Assembly: GCA_028697885.1 (NCBI GenBank) | Contig: JAQVER010000006.1 | Location: forward strand, 1-62,819 | Length of the DNA: 62,819 nucleotides | Direction of reading: 5' to 3' | Origin: Desulfocapsaceae bacterium | GTDB lineage: Bacteria; Desulfobacterota; Desulfobulbia; Desulfobulbales; Desulfocapsaceae | Part shown: piece after piece, positions 56,879-62,819 of the stretch | Position numbering within the stretch: position 1 is the stretch's first letter | How the letters are laid out: every line of letters begins with the position of its first letter | The notes under the pieces: model-generated | Databases searched by the model: none | What the model was told of the DNA's origin: nothing | What the model saw: the letters and a program-made list of their open reading frames with translations, nothing else | Made by a program: the position numbers and the translations under genes

Positions 56879-57334
56879 CTATATTCTAATAATTTTTCGA
56901 CACTGTGGAGAACCACAATGGCATTCAAAATCAATAGCAGTCTTTTTCATGAGCGCTTCAACGTCAATAGTAAACTCCTCTCCAATTTTAATATGTCGTC
57001 TTGCTCTGTAATTGCCTTTTGAATCACAGTATGAATTGGGATCACAGCAATGGTTGAAAAAATATGCGATATTGAGGTAATTTATGTTTTGCGGTGCATA
57101 AATACCCTTATCTGTCTTATAACAAAAATCAACTAACTTTCTTTTGGTATTATGATCCAATGTTTCAAATTCAGGCCAGGTTATTAATCTATCAAAATTC
57201 CAGGCGGTTTTCTCAATAATTATTTCGTGTTCTTCAAAATCCGTGAGCGCAAAAAGACCAACCTGGCCCGGAACAATTTTCGACGGCTTCAGTTCAATAA
57301 CGGCTTTGGGATAATGCTGTTTGTTTATGTGCAT
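56879..57334 (-). CDS. SET-domain protein (putative protein lysine methyltransferase)
   Basis: A 151-residue SET domain, the lysine-methyltransferase fold that uses SAM. It has the knot-forming motif YFFNHCCDPNSYCD (the N-H-x-x-x-P-N type), a GEEFTIDV segment, and a C-terminal Cys-rich post-SET (CHCGSPQC) that would bind Zn2+. It is short, with no substrate-recognition domains. Shine-Dalgarno GGAGGA precedes the ATG. It shares the strand with the ATP-grasp protein 75 bases upstream, so they are probably co-transcribed. Its target, perhaps a protein of this cluster, is unknown. Confidence 0.85.
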   Translation of the reverse strand: MHINKQHYPKAVIELKPSKIVPGQVGLFALTDFEEHEIIIEKTAWNFDRLITWPEFETLDHNTKRKLVDFCYKTDKGIYAPQNINYLNIAYFFNHCCDPNSYCDSKGNYRARRHIKIGEEFTIDVEALMKKTAIDFECHCGSPQCRKIIRI

Positions 57335-57409
57335 ACATATTCCTCCAACCCTACCTACGTAACCGTCCGAACTTTTCTAAAAGATGTGAGACCTCTCCAG
57401 ATTGAGCGA

Positions 57410-60331
57410 TTAATTATTTCCGTTGGAGAAAAATCCTTCTAGAATAGCCTTGATGGCAGTAATATCTTCTTTTTGTTCGCAAAAATAATGAGGCCACATC
57501 TCTGGATTACTGTTAATTTCATTAATACCTGCGCCGTTTTCATTATAAAAAATACTCAGGTCTTTACTGATAAAATCCAATCCGGCCAATGGGAGTCCTG
57601 ACACCTGTGCTACCTTGAGGAACATTTTTATATTATCAGGATGTATTGACTGTAAATCTACCTGTACCGGTTCGCCACCCACATAGTGCTCCTGGGAATG
57701 ATGGAGATAAATTCTTTGCCCTTTTTCAGGAACAAATCCCATATTGATTCCCTGACGACCAAGGTAATCGAAATCAACTTGAATGAGGTACATGTTATTT
57801 TGCCGATAATAGTCGTTCTTCACCTCAACAAGATTAAAGAGCGAATCCAGACCATTGCCGATAACGTAAGGAGGAAACCAGTGTAGCACATCAATGATTT
57901 TATTTTTGTAGATCAGAATACGATAACAGTCTCCATGGATAAGCTGTTCAATCATTACTTTGTTATTTTGAATACGGGCCACAGCTTGGAGAACCTCTTC
58001 CGCATTCTGGGGGTCAACTGTAACTCCCCGACTTCTTGATCCTGTTACAGGTTTAATGACAACAGGTCTGTGTTTTTCCACATGCTTGAGGATATTGTCG
58101 ACGTCTTCAGGGGAAAAAATCTTTGAGGCGGGAACTGGGATCCCATGCGATCTCAGGATGTTTTGGCTGAGATACTTATTGTGAGTGACTTTGCGTGTGA
58201 CTACATCCGTAATACTGGTTGCATTATGATATACATGCAACGCCTTGTCTCCATATGAAATCACACAGTAATTATAAGGTGGCTTCACGATATCAACTTT
58301 AAAGTTGAGTTCCCGTGCTGCTTTGATAAACAAGGCGGTATTAATATCCCTTAATTCCCGTTGGAATGTTCCTCTCGTTTTATTGTGAACTTTTCGGGCT
58401 CTGAACATCTGGTGCATTGCTACTGGTCTTACCATCTTGTTCAGGTATGGGGCTGAATCTTCAGTTGTCTCTTCGGAATTATTGTAAAATGAAGCAGAAA
58501 AATTTCGTGAAATGCGTGCCTGCTGATAAAGCTTGAGCTTGTTATATTGTGGCGCGGTGATCGTTACAAAAAAACTGACATAATCTGTATCGATTACTCC
58601 TGCAAAGCAAAAACCCTGAATGTCACCATCAATACGAAGAACTTCACCAATAATCGTGTTATCAATATATTGTGACGCGTTCTGGATACAGGATCGCCCC
58701 AAATGGTATGTTAGATTTCTCCTGACTCTTTTGGGATTATCAGCTTTCCATCTTTCCAGTATCTTAAGGCATGCTGCCTCATCTTCACGGGTGTATGGGG
58801 ACGTCGCGATGTTGTCTTGCACCGTGCAGGTTTGAAGAAATTTGTCGAGGTCTGCTTTTGAGTAAATATATTCATTTTCAATATTGATAACATCATATCC
58901 CAGACGGGAAATTTCTTGCATATCTTCTTCTCCAACCCAGGTAATCTTGCTATTTCCCCTTTGATTGAAATGGGTCACCTTGTCCATGGCATAAGCGAGC
59001 GTCCTGCTCCGGAATGGAAAGGGGGGGAAATAGAGGCTCAATCTTTTTCCTGATGGTCGTTCTCGTAAATAATAGAGACAAATCGAGCCACGATAGAGTT
59101 CCCAATATAGAGAGGTCTGTGCACGTTGGCTGAAACTGTGTAAAAAAGGAAAGAATGAAAGCCATGATTTTTTCTTTGCTTGCTTGATATGCTGAATGAA
59201 GATCTCCTGGTCTTCAATGCCGAGAGGCTTCAGTCCCCTTAGAACCTGAAGTCTGCTACTATCTGCGTCTTCTCTTTCTGCCTGTGGGCTTCTGTTAACC
59301 TGGGTCATGCTTTCATGTGATCTTTTTTGTCGTGCTCTATATATGGTTTCGATTTTTATAGGTCTCATGTTGTTTTTGACAAATGACAATCCACTGAAGC
59401 CAACAGTGCCTCCATCATTGATGGTTGTGTATTGCTGCATATTTTTGAAAAAATGCTGCCGGGTGAAATATCCGAGACTGATGAAGTCATGATCGGTAAT
59501 GTTTAAAAAGGAGCAGCTGGTCTCTCCTGCGAGTTGACCGCCAAAAGCAAATGCTACGATTTTTCCTTCAATCATATAAACATAGCCATGCAGATCATTG
59601 GGAGGAAACTGTTCACATAGTTCTATGCACGCTTTGGCATAGAAATAATTAAGTGCCTTTATACTTTTATCCGTTTTGGCCTGATACCATTTTTCCAGAA
59701 GCTCAAGACATCCTTTTTTGTCTTGTGCAGTAAATAACCTCGCATCAATGGGTTGTTTCCGTTCTGCTCTCCTGAGTTGATATCTGAGTATTTGGAATTT
59801 GCTGTTGTTTAAGTTTTGAAACATATCGAGCTGATATATGAATTCCTCGTCTCCGGGCCGCAAAATAAAATTCCCCGACTGTTTAACAGCGTCCTTTAAT
59901 TCTCCACTGATCCACCAAAGCCGACCACTATAGTCTCCGTTAAATGTATTGATACGTTCAAAACAATGATCAAGTGCCTCCTGCCTCATTGGCATGGGGG
60001 GGAGGTAGAGATGAAGACGGTCCTTGCGTGGTCCGTGTCGCAGAAGGTAGACACACAGAGAACCGCATTCTTCTCCTAAGAGTATTGATCGTGAAGGAAT
60101 GAAATTGGAGTATAGCAGGAAGGGAAAATAATTCAGCCATGTCCTTTGTGGAGACACAGCTAAAGCTTCTTTGTATCTTTCTTTATCGGATAGAATTATT
60201 TCCTTTAAACCCTTCAGATCGTTATGTAGGAACTCTGGAGTGCTCTTTGTCACACTTGCCGTTGTCTCCTTGTCTCCAGCCATCCGAACAGTGTCGAGTG
60301 CAACCTTCTTTGCATTATCGTTCTTGATCAT
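57410..60331 (-). CDS. DUF2156-DUF2156-ATP-grasp protein (cyanophycin-synthetase-like ligase)
   Basis: A 973-residue protein with two DUF2156/GNAT-like modules (about 35-345 and 365-670) and a C-terminal ATP-grasp domain (about 695-965). The latter has KVTHNKYLSQNILRSHGIPVP, the glycine-loop KPVTGSRSRGV, and the metal-binding end ENGAGINEINSNPEM, closest in style to the ATP-grasp half of cyanophycin synthetase and GshAB. ATP-grasp enzymes form amide bonds through an acyl-phosphate. Its second DUF2156 module is nearly the twin of the second module in the protein at 49181. So it may load amino acids (GNAT) and ligate them (ATP-grasp) to an acceptor, perhaps the poly-Asp protein encoded 2 kb upstream on the same strand. 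Confidence 0.85.
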   Translation of the reverse strand: MIKNDNAKKVALDTVRMAGDKETTASVTKSTPEFLHNDLKGLKEIILSDKERYKEALAVSPQRTWLNYFPFLLYSNFIPSRSILLGEECGSLCVYLLRHGPRKDRLHLYLPPMPMRQEALDHCFERINTFNGDYSGRLWWISGELKDAVKQSGNFILRPGDEEFIYQLDMFQNLNNSKFQILRYQLRRAERKQPIDARLFTAQDKKGCLELLEKWYQAKTDKSIKALNYFYAKACIELCEQFPPNDLHGYVYMIEGKIVAFAFGGQLAGETSCSFLNITDHDFISLGYFTRQHFFKNMQQYTTINDGGTVGFSGLSFVKNNMRPIKIETIYRARQKRSHESMTQVNRSPQAEREDADSSRLQVLRGLKPLGIEDQEIFIQHIKQAKKKSWLSFFPFLHSFSQRAQTSLYWELYRGSICLYYLRERPSGKRLSLYFPPFPFRSRTLAYAMDKVTHFNQRGNSKITWVGEEDMQEISRLGYDVINIENEYIYSKADLDKFLQTCTVQDNIATSPYTREDEAACLKILERWKADNPKRVRRNLTYHLGRSCIQNASQYIDNTIIGEVLRIDGDIQGFCFAGVIDTDYVSFFVTITAPQYNKLKLYQQARISRNFSASFYNNSEETTEDSAPYLNKMVRPVAMHQMFRARKVHNKTRGTFQRELRDINTALFIKAARELNFKVDIVKPPYNYCVISYGDKALHVYHNATSITDVVTRKVTHNKYLSQNILRSHGIPVPASKIFSPEDVDNILKHVEKHRPVVIKPVTGSRSRGVTVDPQNAEEVLQAVARIQNNKVMIEQLIHGDCYRILIYKNKIIDVLHWFPPYVIGNGLDSLFNLVEVKNDYYRQNNMYLIQVDFDYLGRQGINMGFVPEKGQRIYLHHSQEHYVGGEPVQVDLQSIHPDNIKMFLKVAQVSGLPLAGLDFISKDLSIFYNENGAGINEINSNPEMWPHYFCEQKEDITAIKAILEGFFSNGNN

Positions 60332-60776
60332 TTCTATACCATTGTAAATGCATTATGATTTCATCCCCAATGCGCTAACCAGGAAATTAGTATCAACTGA
60401 AACGCCATGCAATTATTATGACCGGGAAATGGATTAAGCATATTGATAAAATGGTTATGAGGCTGCCTTTGCTTCAGTCTTGCAACCTAAACGAGTCGAA
60501 TTTCCTGATTACACAAGAGCACTTCCCAAATAGCCCCGGCATGTTGCTGGCCCTTTTTTTTCTGGAACACAGAGTGGTAAAAACTTTTTGAATAGGGATT
60601 GTTCGAAGTCAAGAATAATGAGACAGGTTTCTTTACCTCTGCACATAACCGTAGATGAGTGGGGAACGAATTCCTACTTTTAAAACTCTCTCAAGATCCC
60701 CTGTCTTGTCGATATCCCCAGAGCGTTGCTTAGTTGCCATAGGTGTAGGTACCAGCCAATGATAAAGAAACATAAA
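60332..60776. other. 445-base gap upstream of the ATP-grasp gene
   Basis: No gene is supported here on either strand. It lies between two minus-strand genes, so it must hold the promoter or a leader for the ATP-grasp gene. No terminator with a U-tract and no known regulatory motif was found. Confidence 0.4.
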
Positions 60777-61769
60777 TTACGAGCTTAAACCAAGTCGAGA
60801 AAAATGTAAAAATGAGGAAATATTGTGCTGAATATAATCAATTCTGACTTCATTCTTGCGGCGGTCATTTCCCCCGCGAACAAATGAACCATCAGGGAGC
60901 CGGAAAGCTAATTGTCTGTTTAAATTGTATTTGATCTGTTCAAGGCACCTTTCACTCAATGTTTTGTCATCAATGTCCTCCGGTCGTTTCATTCGTACAA
61001 AAGCCATCAACCCTTCTGAACGGCAAGCTATCGGGGTACTTCTTTCCCATGAGAGGTATTCAGGATTCTCGAGTATATGGAGGACTATTTTTTTAGCATG
61101 GAGATAGTAGAGGGGGGAATCGTCATGTTTTGACAAAAGCTCAAGAAAATAAAGCATCCAGTGAGATTGTTCTTTCACCCCATAATCCTCAGGAGCGAGT
61201 TCATTCTCAATTTCCCGCGCGGTTTCATACCAATGCTTTTGTTGTGTTAGCCTGTGTAAGGCCAACAACGCAAAGAGTGCTTCACCGGTATAATACATCG
61301 AGTGAAAATTAGATATTTTCCCGGATTGAAAATATCTTTTATGAACTAACCTATTGTCCTCCATGCGTTGAGCCACCATAAACTGTGCAAGTTGCTCAGC
61401 GATAGCCAAGAGGAAATGATCCTGAGTTATTTCGAATAAAGAGACCAAGGCCAGGGTGGCCAGGGCATTTCCCCCGAGTTTGATGGAATTGTCTTCACAG
61501 ATACAAACGTTGTTGTAGCTGCGGAAAAATCTCAAATAGGTAGCCAGGAGATAATGAGTAGCTTGACGACAACATACTAAAATTTTTTTATCGGAAACAT
61601 CTCGATAAACGTCAAGCAATGCCCAGATAGTTCCTGCATGACGGAGGGCATTGTAGCCTTTTAGAGGGGTACCGTCCTGTGAATCATACCTGTATTTAAA
61701 ACTACCATCTTTCTGGATCAGGTTTGTAAGGCACGTTGCTCCCGCGTGTGCAATTTCAAGTGTATCCAT
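60777..61769 (-). CDS. Alpha/alpha-toroid domain protein
   Basis: A 330-residue soluble, almost all-helical protein with repeated helix pairs (HAGTIWALLDVYRDV, GGNALATLALVSLFEIT, YTGEALFALLALHRLT, RSEGLMAFVRM) typical of six-hairpin alpha/alpha toroids such as glycoside lyases, epimerases and terpene cyclases. No signal peptide. The catalytic residues cannot be assigned: the family is not one I recognise. A Cys-rich pair (VCICED) lies in one loop. Its place between the poly-Asp and ATP-grasp genes, same strand, suggests a role in the same pathway, maybe as a lyase, hydrolase or epimerase. Confidence 0.75.
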   Translation of the reverse strand: MDTLEIAHAGATCLTNLIQKDGSFKYRYDSQDGTPLKGYNALRHAGTIWALLDVYRDVSDKKILVCCRQATHYLLATYLRFFRSYNNVCICEDNSIKLGGNALATLALVSLFEITQDHFLLAIAEQLAQFMVAQRMEDNRLVHKRYFQSGKISNFHSMYYTGEALFALLALHRLTQQKHWYETAREIENELAPEDYGVKEQSHWMLYFLELLSKHDDSPLYYLHAKKIVLHILENPEYLSWERSTPIACRSEGLMAFVRMKRPEDIDDKTLSERCLEQIKYNLNRQLAFRLPDGSFVRGGNDRRKNEVRIDYIQHNISSFLHFSRLGLSS

Positions 61770-61882
61770 TTGTGAAAGCCCTTTTGCATAAGAACGGTAA
61801 ACAGCTGGTTTGCGGGCAACTGTAAAATGATTTCTTTCTAAAACTCTCTCATTTGCAAAATAACCTGTTGTGTTGCCGATAC

Positions 61883-62095
61883 TTATTTCTTCGGTTCCAT
61901 TAATGTGAGAATGACGCTGGTCCGGTCTTCCGGGTTAGGCATACCTCCTGGATTAAACCATCTGTCCAATAAAAGGTAAGGTCCTCTGTCACCCTCTAAA
62001 ATTGCTCCGACATTCTGCCATCTGGTCTTTTCATTACCTTCACGATCTTCATACGTACCAAGTGGAATTGCAACATCGTACATTTTTTTGGACAT
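61883..62095 (-). CDS. Small conserved-looking protein
   Basis: A 70-residue soluble protein opening MSKKMYDVAIPLGTYEDREGN and ending in LMEPKK. It has AAGGAG about eight bases before the ATG. The compact composition, with alternating hydrophobic strands and Gly/Pro turns, suggests a small beta-fold; short proteins of this look occur on plasmids and phages, but I cannot name the family. It lies between the toroid and poly-Asp genes on the same strand. Confidence 0.7.
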   Translation of the reverse strand: MSKKMYDVAIPLGTYEDREGNEKTRWQNVGAILEGDRGPYLLLDRWFNPGGMPNPEDRTSVILTLMEPKK

Positions 62096-62339
62096 TCCTG
62101 TTTCTCCTTTAGGAATATTATTTTTTAGGCTGGAAGCTGTTGAGATTAAATGCCAGTTAAAGTTTGTGCATATTTAATCTATCTCAAAAACAAGTATTTT
62201 TTTCAACCTGTTGCGAAAAAAACATTTGCTAAGTTGCTAAATACTTTATTCCCCCCTAGGTTCACGAGAATTACTCTGTGCTGAGCTCATCGTATGCTGC
62301 ATCTTCTTTTCCGATATCTCATAGGGCTAACGTTAAGCC

Positions 62340-62378
62340 AAAAAAAGCGTGGGTAAGTTTTTTAAGACTTACCCACGC
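62340..62378 (-). terminator. Rho-independent terminator of the poly-Asp gene
   Basis: GCGTGGGTAAG (62347-62357) pairs with CTTACCCACGC (62368-62378), an 11-bp stem with a 10-base loop; on the minus strand it is followed by seven U's (A-run 62340-62346). It starts 36 bases past the poly-Asp stop codon, so it marks the end of that transcription unit. Confidence 0.93.
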
Positions 62379-62413
62379 CTCTGGGTCAAGCAAGTGCGAA
62401 CGGTGAGGCTATA

Positions 62414-62819
62414 CTAAAACGTTTCTGCTGGTGGTTCGACCAGGTGGTCATCCGTGACACCACTGTAGTCGTCATCACATCCTCCACCATCGTCATCATC
62501 GCCACCATCATCATCGTCGTCACCGTTCTGATCGTCATCATCGTCGTCATCACCGTTCTGATCATCATCGTCATCATCATCATCATCATCGTCATCATCA
62601 TCGTCATCATCATCATCATCGTCATCATCATCATCATCGTCATCATCATCGTCGTCATCGTCATCGTCGTCATCATCATCGTCATCATCGTCGTCGTCAT
62701 CATCATCATCATCATCGTCATCATCATCATCGTCGTCATCATCATCGTCATCATCGTCGTCGTCATCATCGTCGTCATCATCATCGTCGTCATCATCATC
62801 GTCGTCATCATCGTCGTCA
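62414..62819 (-). CDS. Poly-aspartate protein, 3' portion (5' end outside the window)
   Basis: The minus-strand frame ending at TAG (62414-62416) is open to the window edge and encodes 134 visible residues, 107 of them Asp. The part nearest the edge is 86 consecutive Asp codons (57 GAT, 29 GAC). Then come Q-N-G, seven Asp, Q-N-G, five Asp, short Gly/Asp blocks, one Cys and a distinct tail, YSGVTDDHLVEPPAETF. Both Asp codons are mixed, arguing for selection on the protein rather than a pure triplet expansion. It has its own terminator. The N-terminus is not in view, so a leader or export signal cannot be seen. It could be a scaffold for amidoligases, a Ca2+-binding polymer, or a secreted substrate; function unknown. 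Confidence 0.75.
   Translation of the reverse strand, partial: DDDDDDDDDDDDDDDDDDDDDDDDDDDDDDDDDDDDDDDDDDDDDDDDDDDDDDDDDDDDDDDDDDDDDDDDDDDDDDDDDDDDDDQNGDDDDDDDQNGDDDDDGGDDDDGGGCDDDYSGVTDDHLVEPPAETF
62561..62819 (-). repeat. Trinucleotide (GAT/GAC) tract
   Basis: 259 bases composed of GAT or GAC triplets read on the minus strand. There are some local duplications of longer blocks, so slippage and unequal crossing-over probably shape its length. It is likely to be unstable and hard to assemble, so the true length is uncertain. Confidence 0.9.

Noticed and set aside
62386-62811. A Met/Thr-rich 141-residue reading frame over the triplet tract
   Set aside because: It is the out-of-frame reading of the poly-Asp gene; the in-frame version continues to a natural stop with a unique tail and a terminator.

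Overview
The window reads like a chromosomal segment of an anaerobic Desulfobacterota bacterium, probably Desulfobulbales-like. This is an inference from gene content: the mercury-methylation pair hgcAB, indolepyruvate:ferredoxin oxidoreductase with phenylacetate-CoA ligases, a DUF3373 outer-membrane protein, NhaD, and a glgP/rnc/dgkA/eptA housekeeping block. No rRNA or marker phylogeny is available here. One tRNA (tRNA-Cys, GCA) is present.

Layout. 1-4154: a membrane diguanylate cyclase, ferrochelatase, then hgcA-hgcB. The hgcA frame continues upstream through one in-frame TGA (2765-2767) that follows a Cys codon, and a SECIS-like hairpin with a GGUC loop lies just after it. I therefore read HgcA as a 396-residue candidate selenoprotein. 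4597-8670: two secreted beta-propeller proteins (7 Asp-box blades; 14 RCC1 repeats) that share a C-terminal tail motif. 9142-12013 (minus): TPR protein, cysE, cysK. 12237-16652: small cytochrome c, DUF3373 protein, glycogen phosphorylase. 16898-22920: tRNA-Cys (minus), rnc, dgkA, eptA-like, radical SAM, ABC-F. 23091-30261: response regulator, C69 dipeptidase, nhaD, FG-GAP/FlgO-like protein.

30317-40787 is an aromatic or branched-chain amino acid module: iorAB, paaK, a double-ACT protein, livKHMGF and a second paaK. Uptake by Liv and oxidation of aryl-pyruvates by Ior would give aryl-acetyl-CoA, with PaaK interconverting acid and CoA thioester. livG carries a one-base frameshift near its 5' end. 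rph follows.

42301-62819 is an accessory region that looks like an undescribed peptide or polymer modification and export system. It holds a LapB/LapC-type type I exporter, a LuxR regulator with a degenerate receiver, a nucleotidyltransferase-kinase fusion, a protein of two DUF2156 (GNAT-like) modules, a lipoprotein hydrolase, a 1163-residue Mur-ligase/CapA fusion, a SET-domain protein, a 973-residue DUF2156-DUF2156-ATP-grasp protein, an alpha/alpha-toroid protein and a conserved-looking 70-residue protein. At the right edge is the 3' end of a gene encoding at least 86 consecutive Asp residues, with its own rho-independent terminator. My working hypothesis is that the poly-Asp protein is a ribosomally made scaffold on which the amidoligases act, loosely like cyanophycin (which has a non-ribosomal poly-Asp backbone), and that the product may be exported. 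This is inference from neighbourhood only.
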